This document shows positions 30,597 to 39,405 of a stretch of DNA of 39,405 nucleotides, piece by piece (within the stretch, counting starts at the first letter, position 1; the number at the start of each line of letters is the position of its first letter). The translations under genes were made by a program, and so were the position numbers. Under the pieces are notes generated by a model. It saw nothing but the letters and a program-made list of their open reading frames with translations. It was not told the origin of the DNA and searched no databases. The stretch covers positions 1 to 39,405 of the forward strand of contig NZ_JAHLPU010000068.1 in the NCBI RefSeq assembly GCF_018918045.1, given 5' to 3'. The DNA is from Pseudoflavonifractor sp. MSJ-30. Its GTDB lineage: Bacteria; Bacillota; Clostridia; Oscillospirales; Oscillospiraceae.

Positions 30597-32447
30597 ATGA
30601 CGGTAGCGGGATATCTTCGCAGGAAGAAACGGGATCTGGATCTGCTGGCGGCGTCCCCCTGGGCGGAGCGGCTCTGCAAGGGGATCGTGCTGGGCGGCGG
30701 GGCCATGCTGCTGGCGGCCATTCCGGGAAGGGGGCAGAGCCTCCCTTTCGGGGCGGCTCTGGCGGCGGCAAGCCCGGGGCCATGGTCCCTGCTGGCCGCT
30801 CTGGGCGCGGCGGCGGGCTACCGGCTCTTCTGGCAAAGCCAATGGCTGCCGGGGCTGTGCTGGACATTGCTGGCACTGGCCCTGAATTCCCTGCCGCGTG
30901 TGCTCAGGCAGGAAAATCTGCTGCTTCTTGGCGGCGGATTCGGGCTTTTCTGCGGACTGTCCGTCCCTTTCTTCCATGGGGATGCCCTTTCGGGCCTGTT
31001 CCGGGCCGCAAGCGGATGCCTGGGGGTCTGGATTCCGGGTTTCGCCCTGAAAACCGGCCACCCCACCGCGCTGCTGCTGAGCTTTGCCCTTGGGGTACGG
31101 GCTCTGGCCGCGGCGGGCCTGACCGGGCTGGCCTGCGCCGCCGCGGGGGCGGCCACGGCGGCCGGGCCCCTCCCGGCGGCGGTGCTCTCCGGGGCGGCGC
31201 TGGAATGGTCCGGCCTGCCGGGGCTGACCTTCGGGCTCTGCGCCGCCTGGATGCTGCGGCAGCTCCCTGTAAAAGAACCCTGGCGGCGGGGCCTCGGCCC
31301 CTGGGCGGGCTGCATTCTGGGCATGGCACTGGGCCGCAGCTGGAATATCGGAGCCTGGCTGGGGGTGAGTACCGGCGGGCTGCTGGGCGCGCTGATCCCC
31401 TGGAATTTATTGCTGCCCCCGGCCGTCCGGGGCACCGCCGGGGCGCAGGTGCAGCTGGAGCAGGAGGCACGGGTGCTGGCCAGAATGCAGGGGCTGCTTT
31501 TGGAGATCCCCGGCCCCGGAGACGCTTTTCCGGACCGGGCGGAACGGCTGAAGACCGCGGCCTGCGCCGACTGTCCCCGCACGGACAGCTGCCCTCAGAA
31601 GCTGTCCATGGACGACAGCGTTTTCACGGACCCGCTCTCCTTTTCCTGTCCCCATACGTCCCGGGTGCTGCGGGAGGCGGCACGGCTCCGGGACCAGCAA
31701 CGGCTTCTGGAGGGGCAGCACAGGCGCCTGACGGAATACCGCATGGCGGTGGCCCAGCAATACGGGATGCTCTCCCGCTACCTGCAGCGGCTGGCGGACA
31801 GCCTGCCCCTGCGGCTCACCATGGGCCAGATCCGCTATCGGGTCTCCGTCAGCGTCCGCAGCCGGGAAAAGCTCCGGACGGATGGCGACCGCTGCGCCGC
31901 CTTCCCCGGCGTGGGCCCCCGGTTCTATATTCTTCTGTGTGACGGCATGGGCACCGGTCTTCCCGCCGCCGCGGAGGCGGGGAAAGCCCTGAGGCTCCTG
32001 CAGGGAATGCTGACGGCGGGACTTCCCCCGGGCAGCGCCCTGAAAAGCCTGAACAGTCACCTGCTCCTGACCGGCGGCGCCGGGGCCGTCACCGCGGACC
32101 TGTGCGAAATTCGTCTGGACACCGGCTATGCCAGCCTCTACAAATGGGGGGCCGCCCCCAGCCTGCTTCTCAGCAGCAAAACCGTCCGCACCATCGGCAC
32201 GCCGGGGCTGCCCCCGGGCATGGAGATTGGGGCCTCCGGGGAACGGATCGCAAGGCTTTCCCTGCAAAAGGGGGAAACGCTGGTGCTTGCCAGCGACGGA
32301 GTGACCTTTGACGATCCCCCTGCGCCCCAGAGCGCCATCGAGCCCACAGGCCCCCTGGCCGAACGCCTGCTGGGCGCCTACGCCAGCGGCGAGGACGACG
32401 CCACCCTGGCCGTCATCCGTCTGGGGCCGCTGAATGTGAAGAATTGA
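30597..32447 (+). CDS. spoIIE: Stage II sporulation protein E (PP2C-type phosphatase)
   Basis: SpoIIE dephosphorylates SpoIIAA in the forespore and so releases sigma F; it also acts at the asymmetric septum. Here it has 616 residues, against about 830 in Bacillus. About ten hydrophobic segments fill residues 20-280, then comes a cytoplasmic linker with a cysteine cluster (CADCPRTDSC) and a heptad-like helix. The C-terminal PP2C domain has LLCDGMGTG, AVTADLCEI, ASDGVTF and GEDDATLAV metal-site Asp residues. The start at 30597 follows GAGAGGAG; the frame open upstream has no site. No Spo0A box is obvious. It marks the organism as a spore former. Confidence 0.9.
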   Translation: MTVAGYLRRKKRDLDLLAASPWAERLCKGIVLGGGAMLLAAIPGRGQSLPFGAALAAASPGPWSLLAALGAAAGYRLFWQSQWLPGLCWTLLALALNSLPRVLRQENLLLLGGGFGLFCGLSVPFFHGDALSGLFRAASGCLGVWIPGFALKTGHPTALLLSFALGVRALAAAGLTGLACAAAGAATAAGPLPAAVLSGAALEWSGLPGLTFGLCAAWMLRQLPVKEPWRRGLGPWAGCILGMALGRSWNIGAWLGVSTGGLLGALIPWNLLLPPAVRGTAGAQVQLEQEARVLARMQGLLLEIPGPGDAFPDRAERLKTAACADCPRTDSCPQKLSMDDSVFTDPLSFSCPHTSRVLREAARLRDQQRLLEGQHRRLTEYRMAVAQQYGMLSRYLQRLADSLPLRLTMGQIRYRVSVSVRSREKLRTDGDRCAAFPGVGPRFYILLCDGMGTGLPAAAEAGKALRLLQGMLTAGLPPGSALKSLNSHLLLTGGAGAVTADLCEIRLDTGYASLYKWGAAPSLLLSSKTVRTIGTPGLPPGMEIGASGERIARLSLQKGETLVLASDGVTFDDPPAPQSAIEPTGPLAERLLGAYASGEDDATLAVIRLGPLNVKN

Positions 32448-32456
32448 ATCCATCTG

Positions 32457-32487
32457 CCGGGCTGCCCTGCGGGGCGGCCCGGTTTTT
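32457..32487 (+). terminator. Terminator of spoIIE
   Basis: The stem CCGGGCTGCCC/GGGGCGGCCCGG, with a short loop and TTTTT, lies 10 bp after the stop. Confidence 0.88.
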
Positions 32488-32649
32488 GCGCAGCGGTTTT
32501 TGAAACGATTGCATTTTTTACGTTTCACTTTCCTTTCTTGCGGTATTTTCAGGGAATTACTATGGACATGGCGTTTCTTCTGTGTTATCATTGTATTCAT
32601 AAAAAATTCATGTTTTCAAGATACGGAAACAGAGAAAGAAGGAAACGCC

Positions 32650-35600
32650 ATGTTCAAACGCATCCTGTCTTCCCTGCTGGTTCTGGTGACGCTGGTCTCC
32701 TTCCTGCCGCCGAAGGTTTCGGCAGAGGGGACGGAGAACATCCAGAGCGAAAACGAAACCACCATGGAGGCCACCAATTCCTTCGGCAGCCTGCTGGTAA
32801 ATACGCTGGACGCGGACCCGTCTGCCGGCCAGCCTGTGGAAAGCGGCTCGGAGGAGCCCCAAAGCGGGATCAGCGATCTGCAGATCGAGGGCACCACGGC
32901 CTACGCGGAATACTATACCGAGCGGCCCGCCAAGCTGGTTGTCGCCATCTACACCGAGGACGGCGCCAGAATGCTGGGCTCCGGCGTCACGGAGGTCAGC
33001 CCGGAGGAAACTCAGGCTGAGGTGGACATCCAGATCAGCCCCATGCCCCGGTACTATTCCGCCGGCGCCTTCCTGCTGGACGCCGAGACGAATGAGCCTC
33101 TGTCTTCAGAGTTCCGGACCCAGCTGTACACCAAAGCGGTGCAGGACGTCCGGGAGGCCACGGTGGACGACTTCGACCCCGCCAGAGTTCTGAATCTGGA
33201 CGACAGCGACGAGACAAACTTCGCCGTTTTCGGAGAGAACACCCTGCTGCTGTACGAGAGCAGCACCTACGCGGACGACGAGCCCATGGCCTTCGCCCAG
33301 ACCGGCGAGGGCGTGTATGTCTTTGAAAACGCCGGACCTGAACTGCTGGCCCTGAAGCCCGGGGACTCCTTCGCCTACGCCAAGGCCGACGGGGATATCG
33401 TCATTGCCAAGGCCCTTGCCGTACAGGTGACCGGTACCACCGTCACCATTACGGAGGACCCTGACGCGGATCTGTCGGACGTGTTTGAGTTGGTGAAGAT
33501 CGAATCTGACGGCGACCCAAGTCAGGTCACCTATGATGACACCGACCTGGATCCCAGTCTCACGGTTTCCTCTGATGTTCAGGATTTTACTTTCCCGGAG
33601 AACGCCATTTGTTATGAGGGTGAACCTGAAACCTTTAGCAGCCGCGGGACAACAAAAGATACCTTCAGCCTCGGCTTTTCTGTGGATATGGGAGAAACCC
33701 TGAGCGGCAAGGTGTCCCTCAAAGGGACGACAGAAGTCCGCATGTACATCAAACTCAATTATGTCTATACCTCCTACAAACTGGATACATCCCTGGAATT
33801 CAGCGGCTCCGTCAATGCGAAGGTACCGATTCCGGATATTAAGTTCCCTGCTATCAAAATTCCATTGGCCTATGGCGCACGGCTGGAAATCAAGCCCAGC
33901 CTCGTCTTCGAAGTTACCGTCAGCGGCGCCGTCACCATTTCTCTCACGAAGACCGTAGGACACGCCTTTGACTCAGACCTGGGAACCACACAGGACCTTG
34001 GCAAGAAACCTACTCTGAAATTCTCCGTCACCGGCGGCGGAAAGCTGTTCGTCGGTCTGAAGATCATGATCCAAGTCGTATTCGCAAGCGAAAAGGTTTT
34101 TGCCATGGGCGGAAGTCTGAAATTTGGCGGGGAACTATCCCTGAATGATACATGGCAATCCGCATCTACAACCAGCTCTTCCGAAATCCATCTCTGCGCC
34201 GTCTGCTTGGAGGGCGAGATCGATTCCGTCATTGCGGTAGGTTTGGAAATCAAAGCATTGGGGGATTTTATAAAAGTCAATGTCACCCTTGCGGAGAAGA
34301 AAAGCAAGCTGTTTGACGCCTATGTTTCCGCCTCCTATCAGGACATGGGTCTGACCAAGTGTCCGCACAGGCTATACTGTGTGTCCATAACCGTGACCAA
34401 TACAGCGGGAATTCCCAGTTCCGGCCGTCAATATCAGCTGTATAATCAAGACGGCGGCAAAATTGACGAAGTTCAGTACAGAGGCGACTATGGGCAAATC
34501 GTAGGCGGCAGCATAAAGCCCAGTGACGTAAACGGTCAAGTCTCCTTCTACATACCCAACGGGAAGTATGACCTTTGCGAAGGCGATGTCGTTGTTAAGT
34601 CCTTTACCGTACATGATGCGGAGAAAAAGCTGAAGCTTCAGGTTGCTCCTTCTGAAGTTGTCGGCCGCCTGATGCTCTCCACGGACAGCGTCGGCCTCTA
34701 CGTGGGCGGCGACACCAAATCGCTTCGGGCCGTCTATAACGATACCATGGTCAACGCCAATGTGACCAACGCCTGCAGCTGGTCCTCCAGCAATCCGGGC
34801 GTTGTCCGGGTGGAGCAGGGTGTGCTCGTTCCGGTAAGTGCCGGTATGGCATGGGTAACCGCTACCTACCAGAACAGCAAGGGAACGGTAAGCGCCGCCT
34901 GTCAGGTGACCGTTGACGACCATGACCCCACCAAATGCGGCGACAACCTGTACTGGAACATTGACGACAGCGGTACCATGACCATCACCGGTACCGGCGA
35001 CATGTGGGACTATTACTATTACATGGGCGACCGTACCACCGCTCCCTGGTTTGACAAAAAGCCCAAAAAGCTGGTGGTCAGCGAGGGCTGTACCTCCATC
35101 GGCGCTTCCAGCTTCTCCGCCTGCGGCAGTCTGCGGAGCATCCAGCTGCCCGACACTCTGGAGACCATCTCCGATTTTGCCTTTGCGGACTGCACAGGGC
35201 TGACCCGCATCCAGCTGCCCCAAAACCTGACCTACCTTGGGATCAGAGCATTTATGAACTGCACCGGCCTCAGCGGCAATCTGGTCATCCCGGACGGTGT
35301 CTCCGTCATCCATGAGGGTACCTTTGAAGGCTGCACATCCCTGAGCGGAAAGCTGACCCTCCCCGCCAGCCTGGATTGGATCGATGAACGGGCTTTTTAC
35401 GACTGCCCGCTCACCGGCACCCTCAGCCTGCCGGACGGACTGGCCTCCATCTACAACGAGGCATTCAACGGCTGTAAATTCTCCGGCCCCCTGAAGCTGC
35501 CCGCAAGTCTGGACACAATCTACTACGACGCCTTTGCGGGCATCCATTTCACGGGAGATCTGGTCATTTCCGAAAAGCTTGCCCACACCAGCACCCGGTA

Positions 35601-38600
35601 TGCCTTCACCTATGCGCACTTCACCGGCGGGCTGAAACTGCCGGAAAGCACCGTCTCCATCCCGGATTCCGCGTTTGAAGGCGCCAGCTTCGGCGGAGAT
35701 GTGACGATTCCCGGCAAGGTGACCGTCATTGACAGCTGGGCATTCAACTCCTGCGATATTGACGGAAAGCTGACGCTTCCCGCCAGTCTGAAGGAAATCA
35801 AGGATCATGTCTTTGCCAATAGCTCCATTGGAGGCGATGTCTGGTACCTGGGCACGGCGGAAGACTGGGCCAAGGTGAAAATAGGAGAAGAAAACGAAAC
35901 CTTGACCACCGCCACCATCCACTTCTCCGACGGCACCACCAACAAGGATCCGGCCAACACCGATAACGCCGTCAAGACCCAGGGGCCGGAGGCGGATCCC
36001 GCGGATACGATTCCCGAGGAAGCCATTCCCGAAACCGTTGCCCCCGAGACCACTGTCCCGGAAACCACCGTCCCCGAAACCACCGTCCCCGAAACCACTG
36101 TCCCCGAAACCACTGTCCCCGAAACCACTGTCCCCGAAACCACCGCTCCCGCGGAAGAGACCGACCCGGAGACTACCGGGGAGCCGCCCGCAGAGGACGC
36201 GGATATCCAGGCGCTGGCGGCCAGAGGCTTCTGCATCGCCCCCCATGGCGCCAGACAGACCTTCGGCACAGTAACGCCGCTGGCGGCCTACACCGGCAAG
36301 GAAACCGTGAAAAACGGCCGACGGACCGCCGCCTTTACGGGGCTGGAGCCCGGCGAGGAATATGTACTCATTGTAAGCCTGCAGCCGGGCAGCGTGGCCC
36401 CGGAGGATCTGCAGTACATCGAGCAGGCCACCGCGGACGCCAACGGCGCGGCCCAGTTCACCTATATTCCCAGAACAGACGTCACCGCCCTGACCCAGCT
36501 CTACGGCATCAGCGCCCAGCGCTCCCTGACGCTGGACCGGGAATATCTGGCGCTGACCGCGGGCGCTCTGCCCGAACAGCTTACCGCGGACCTGACGCCC
36601 CCGGAGTGGGCCGGCGACCTCGTCTGGGCCTCTGACAACGAGGAGATTGCTGCCGTGGACGAAAACGGCAATGTGACCCCCGCTGCCGCAGGCACGACCT
36701 ACATTTCCGCCTCCGTCACCCACGGACGCTACACCCTCACCGCCCGGTGCCGGGTGGACGTCACGGAAGAGCTGCCCAATGAGGAGGTTCTGGGCGTAGA
36801 TCTGGGGGTAAAGAAGGTCACGGCGGAACTTTACAGCACGGATTACGCCGCTCTGGATATTCTGCCGCGGCTGGCCCAGAATGAGATTGCCGTCTTCCGC
36901 ATGGCGCCTCAGGACAACGGTGCGGCCGTTACCGGGGCTTACCTTGAGGACGAGGAAGCCCGGGCCCTGTTTGACCTGAAGGTCAAGGACGACCGGCAGC
37001 TGCTTCTGGTGCCCACCCGGCAGGCGCTGGACGCCCCGGCAAAGGAAATTAAGAACAGCTATACCAGCCGCCTGGTAGTGCTGATCGGCGGCGTGGAATA
37101 CCGGACGGAGGACGCCGTGACCATTGCGGTCAAAAAAAGCACCCCGAAGCTGAAGGGCACAAATCTGACCTTCAATTCCTTCTATACGAACCAAAGCCAG
37201 GCTCTGAATATCACAGGCGGCACCGTCACCCGCATTGAGGGCGAGCTTCCCCAGTGGCTGGCCATGGACGGCACCCGGCTGACCCTGCGGAACGCTCCGG
37301 CTTCCGGCAGCGCCGCACTGAACCTGCAGGTCTATACCGCGGAATGGGCCATTCCCGCTCAGGTAAAGCTCACCGTGAAGCTGAGCCAGAAAGCTCCCGC
37401 CGTCAAGCTCTCCAAGTCTTCCGTTGCCCTGTCCGATCAGGACAGCACCGGCGTGACCCTGAGGCTGAACTGCGGCAAGGAGACGCCGGAGTCTCTGGGC
37501 ATTCGGGATATTCTCCTGCCGGAGGGCTTCCTGAGCACCGAACTTGACCAGCTGACCGGCGAGTTCCGCCTGATTCCCACGGGCCAGGTTCCCACCGGAA
37601 AGCAGCAGATCGGCGTTCGATTCTACAACACCGACTCCGTGCTGTACCTGCCCCTTACCGTCACCGCCAAGGCTCCCGCGCTGAAGCTGAGCAAAAGCTC
37701 CGTCAGCCTGAACGGAGAGCTGGGAGACAGCATCACGCTGAAGGTGACCGCCGCTCCCGCTGACCTGGATCTGACCGCTGTCACCGTCCAAAATCCCTAT
37801 GACGAACTGACGGTCTCCCCGGTCCTTGCGGACGGTTCCTTTACCGTCTCCGTGAAACCGGGCACCGCCCCGAAAGCGACCTACGCGCTGTCCCTTCAGG
37901 CCCCCACCGGCAAGGCCGCAAAACTGACGGTGAAGACGCTGGCCGCCGGCCAGAAGGTGACCATGCGCCTGAAGGCCCTGGGCAGCTTCGACCTGACCTA
38001 TCCCGAAAAGGGTGTGGCGTTGGTGCCTGCCCTGAAAAACTACTCCGGCGCTCTGACGGACATCGCCTACAGCCTCTCTTTGAAGCGTGGCCGCGACACG
38101 CAGGACGTGGAACTGACTGACTACCTGACCGTAGGCGAGGACGGACTTCTCCGGCTCACCGGCCAGCTGGACGCCGGAACTGTCTGTCTGCTCACCGAAA
38201 CCGGAAAGCTGCCGGACGGCACCGCCGTTTCCGCCACGGTACAGGTGAAGGTCACCCAGACCGCCATTCCCCTGAAGCTCAGCAAAACCAGCCTGAGCCT
38301 GAACAGGGCTTTGAACGAATGGGCTCAGGTACAGGTCACCACGACCGCCAAAGGCTACACTCTGGGCACTCCGGGCATTCTGGTGACGGACAGCAGGAAT
38401 GTCCCCAGCGACGGCCTCACTGTTTCCTACACCCAAGGCACACTGACCCTTGCCGTCAATGACAGCACCCAGTACGGCGCTTCCTACAAAGTGCAGCTGT
38501 GGGCAACGGACAACAGGAAGTCCACGCTCACCGTAAAGGTTCCCGCGGAGAAGGCCTCCGCCGTTGTGGTAACCGCGAAAACCACCGGCTTCATCGATGT

Positions 38601-39171
38601 GATCCGGGACACCACCCAGATCGTGGTAACCCCCGGCTACAGGAACTATCTGGGCTATACGCCGCTGGAAAAACAGGCAAAGATCCTTTGGGCAGCGGAC
38701 GGGAAGAACTACACCCAGGACGTGACGAACCTGTTTGATCTGACCTGGGCCGATGACGGCAAGCTGAAGCTGAGCCGCGCCGGAGAATTGCAGCTTACGG
38801 GCAAGTACCGGCTGGAGCTGGCAGTTCAGGGCGCAGCCAAGCCCGCGCTGGTAAACCTGACCCTGAAATCCGGCACGGCCAAGGTGACCGCCGCCCCGGC
38901 GGTGCTCTACAGCAAGGACGCCAACACTCTGGCGATCCTGCAATTCACCAGCCCGGACGGGACATTGAACACCCTGCATTCCGTAGAGCTGAAGGACGCG
39001 AAGCAGAGGGCCAATTACGCCATCCTCGATTTCGGAAACGGCCAGTTTGCTCTGGTTCCCCAGCCCGGCGCAGCGCTGAAGTCCGGCAATGTTGCTCTGA
39101 ACCTGTTCTTCACCGGCAACACCACCGGAAAACCCAACGCAGCCGTAAACGTGAAGGTCGAGATCCGGTAA
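32650..39171 (+). CDS. Giant secreted repeat protein with BspA-type LRRs and Ig-like domains
   Basis: A 2173-residue exported protein. The signal peptide is MFKRILSSLLVLVTLVSFLPPKVSA. Residues about 30-310 form an acidic Ig-like part, and about 330-650 a beta-rich region of unknown type with clearly lower GC content. Next come a Big_2-like domain (about 679-760), about nine BspA-type leucine-rich repeats (775-1090), the PETTV linker (1127-1166), a second Big_2-like domain (about 1294-1370) and at least three KLSKSSV-started beta modules (about 1585, 1679 and 1876). There is no LPXTG, SLH or other anchor at the C terminus, so it may be released or bound non-covalently. BspA-like proteins bind host or microbial surfaces; that role is inferred. 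The start at 32650 follows AGAAGG. Confidence 0.88.
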   Translation: MFKRILSSLLVLVTLVSFLPPKVSAEGTENIQSENETTMEATNSFGSLLVNTLDADPSAGQPVESGSEEPQSGISDLQIEGTTAYAEYYTERPAKLVVAIYTEDGARMLGSGVTEVSPEETQAEVDIQISPMPRYYSAGAFLLDAETNEPLSSEFRTQLYTKAVQDVREATVDDFDPARVLNLDDSDETNFAVFGENTLLLYESSTYADDEPMAFAQTGEGVYVFENAGPELLALKPGDSFAYAKADGDIVIAKALAVQVTGTTVTITEDPDADLSDVFELVKIESDGDPSQVTYDDTDLDPSLTVSSDVQDFTFPENAICYEGEPETFSSRGTTKDTFSLGFSVDMGETLSGKVSLKGTTEVRMYIKLNYVYTSYKLDTSLEFSGSVNAKVPIPDIKFPAIKIPLAYGARLEIKPSLVFEVTVSGAVTISLTKTVGHAFDSDLGTTQDLGKKPTLKFSVTGGGKLFVGLKIMIQVVFASEKVFAMGGSLKFGGELSLNDTWQSASTTSSSEIHLCAVCLEGEIDSVIAVGLEIKALGDFIKVNVTLAEKKSKLFDAYVSASYQDMGLTKCPHRLYCVSITVTNTAGIPSSGRQYQLYNQDGGKIDEVQYRGDYGQIVGGSIKPSDVNGQVSFYIPNGKYDLCEGDVVVKSFTVHDAEKKLKLQVAPSEVVGRLMLSTDSVGLYVGGDTKSLRAVYNDTMVNANVTNACSWSSSNPGVVRVEQGVLVPVSAGMAWVTATYQNSKGTVSAACQVTVDDHDPTKCGDNLYWNIDDSGTMTITGTGDMWDYYYYMGDRTTAPWFDKKPKKLVVSEGCTSIGASSFSACGSLRSIQLPDTLETISDFAFADCTGLTRIQLPQNLTYLGIRAFMNCTGLSGNLVIPDGVSVIHEGTFEGCTSLSGKLTLPASLDWIDERAFYDCPLTGTLSLPDGLASIYNEAFNGCKFSGPLKLPASLDTIYYDAFAGIHFTGDLVISEKLAHTSTRYAFTYAHFTGGLKLPESTVSIPDSAFEGASFGGDVTIPGKVTVIDSWAFNSCDIDGKLTLPASLKEIKDHVFANSSIGGDVWYLGTAEDWAKVKIGEENETLTTATIHFSDGTTNKDPANTDNAVKTQGPEADPADTIPEEAIPETVAPETTVPETTVPETTVPETTVPETTVPETTVPETTAPAEETDPETTGEPPAEDADIQALAARGFCIAPHGARQTFGTVTPLAAYTGKETVKNGRRTAAFTGLEPGEEYVLIVSLQPGSVAPEDLQYIEQATADANGAAQFTYIPRTDVTALTQLYGISAQRSLTLDREYLALTAGALPEQLTADLTPPEWAGDLVWASDNEEIAAVDENGNVTPAAAGTTYISASVTHGRYTLTARCRVDVTEELPNEEVLGVDLGVKKVTAELYSTDYAALDILPRLAQNEIAVFRMAPQDNGAAVTGAYLEDEEARALFDLKVKDDRQLLLVPTRQALDAPAKEIKNSYTSRLVVLIGGVEYRTEDAVTIAVKKSTPKLKGTNLTFNSFYTNQSQALNITGGTVTRIEGELPQWLAMDGTRLTLRNAPASGSAALNLQVYTAEWAIPAQVKLTVKLSQKAPAVKLSKSSVALSDQDSTGVTLRLNCGKETPESLGIRDILLPEGFLSTELDQLTGEFRLIPTGQVPTGKQQIGVRFYNTDSVLYLPLTVTAKAPALKLSKSSVSLNGELGDSITLKVTAAPADLDLTAVTVQNPYDELTVSPVLADGSFTVSVKPGTAPKATYALSLQAPTGKAAKLTVKTLAAGQKVTMRLKALGSFDLTYPEKGVALVPALKNYSGALTDIAYSLSLKRGRDTQDVELTDYLTVGEDGLLRLTGQLDAGTVCLLTETGKLPDGTAVSATVQVKVTQTAIPLKLSKTSLSLNRALNEWAQVQVTTTAKGYTLGTPGILVTDSRNVPSDGLTVSYTQGTLTLAVNDSTQYGASYKVQLWATDNRKSTLTVKVPAEKASAVVVTAKTTGFIDVIRDTTQIVVTPGYRNYLGYTPLEKQAKILWAADGKNYTQDVTNLFDLTWADDGKLKLSRAGELQLTGKYRLELAVQGAAKPALVNLTLKSGTAKVTAAPAVLYSKDANTLAILQFTSPDGTLNTLHSVELKDAKQRANYAILDFGNGQFALVPQPGAALKSGNVALNLFFTGNTTGKPNAAVNVKVEIR
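36028..36147 (+). repeat. 15-bp tandem repeat encoding PETTV linker
   Basis: Eight consecutive 15-bp units (consensus CCCGAAACCACYGTC) encode PETVA, six PETTV and PETTA. Some adjacent units are identical, so the number may vary between strains by slippage. The Pro/Thr-rich linker separates the LRR half from the Ig-like half and would be extended and possibly glycosylated. Confidence 0.9.
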
Positions 39172-39232
39172 CGCAAATCAAAAGGGCTGTCTCACTAGGC
39201 ACTTTAATGGGTCAAAATAGCAAATAATGAAA

Positions 39233-39393
39233 TGTCATTGCGAGCCAGTGACCGAGTCACTGGTGTGGCAATCCCCCGGATAGACGTAAAATTCAGGATT
39301 TTCTAACGCAGATGTTTGAAAATCGGAGGGATTGTGCCCGAAGGAAATACCCTTGGGGTACCACACCAGCGTGCGCGCTGGTTCGCAATGACA
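39233..39393. repeat. Dispersed palindromic repeat, family A copy 2
   Basis: The terminal inverted repeats TGTCATTGCGA (39233-39243) and TCGCAATGACA (39383-39393) match the copy at 4279-4388. Shared internal blocks are CCAGYG...TGGTGTGGCAATCCCC and a TTTGAAAA...GGGATTG segment. This copy is about 50 bp longer, with an extra CCGAAGGAAATACCC/GGGGTA stretch. It follows the giant protein gene; the 61 bp between them show no clear terminator. Confidence 0.85.
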
Positions 39394-39405
39394 TTGTTCT
39401 TTTTG

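Noticed and set aside
36028-36147. Direct repeats that might suggest a CRISPR array
   Set aside because: The 15-bp units are contiguous with no spacers and are in frame, encoding PETTV; no cas gene is present.
34372-38979. 1535-codon minus-strand frame inside the giant protein gene
   Set aside because: The high-GC coding strand leaves the opposite frame open. The plus-strand frame has a signal peptide, LRRs and Ig-like domains; the shadow has none.

Overview
This window looks like chromosome of an anaerobic, spore-forming Clostridia species, most likely a gut Oscillospiraceae relative (Flavonifractor, Lawsonibacter or Oscillibacter type). The reasons are the high GC content, a SpoIIE sporulation phosphatase, strong AGGAGG ribosome binding sites, many TTGACA/TATAAT promoters, and Firmicute-type families (DegV, GH3 plus ribose-type ABC importer, ROK and PucR regulators, a BspA-like secreted repeat protein). 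The genus is inference; no rRNA or tRNA gene is present.

Layout. 1-1966, leftward: a strong promoter with an attenuator-like hairpin running off the edge, a truncated histidine phosphatase, and an AAA/DUF4143 ATPase whose promoter overlaps a 17-bp-arm palindrome. 2024-4911, leftward: rpsO and pnp, separated by a terminator and a dispersed palindromic repeat. 4965-5294: a compact type I toxin-antitoxin-like locus (30-codon membrane peptide, convergent antisense RNA promoter). 5438-9164, leftward: a frameshifted degV, a radical SAM/DUF308 pair, and a TetR regulator. 9206-17875, leftward: a HAD phosphatase, then a carbohydrate module: ROK repressor with a small unknown gene, and a lipoprotein, ABC ATPase, permease, GH3 hexosaminidase and PQ-loop protein. 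A near-identical AT-rich box at the ROK promoter and the lipoprotein promoter suggests ROK controls both. 17996-21185, rightward: a TIM-barrel-like protein and a glycosyltransferase/acyltransferase pair for glycolipids.

21245-28373 is the most unusual part. A PucR-type regulator is divergent from a four-gene operon: a cysteine-motif protein of uncertain family, a GcvT-like one-carbon transferase paralogue, and two short-chain dehydrogenases (SDRs). The operon converges on a third SDR and a small DUF1858-like protein. The divergent intergenic region holds three TACAAATTGTA-type boxes. The operon promoter has a perfect -10 but no good -35, and its 5' UTR is mostly a dispersed palindromic element. 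I read this as an uncharacterised substrate-induced catabolic or redox module (C1 removal plus hydroxyl/ketone chemistry); the substrate is unknown.

28441-39405: an alpha/beta hydrolase, a second type I toxin-antitoxin-like locus with the same architecture as the first, a CYTH phosphatase, spoIIE, and a 2173-residue secreted protein with Big_2-like domains, BspA-type leucine-rich repeats, a PETTV repeat linker and tandem beta domains. The window ends in a second copy of the rpsO-pnp repeat.
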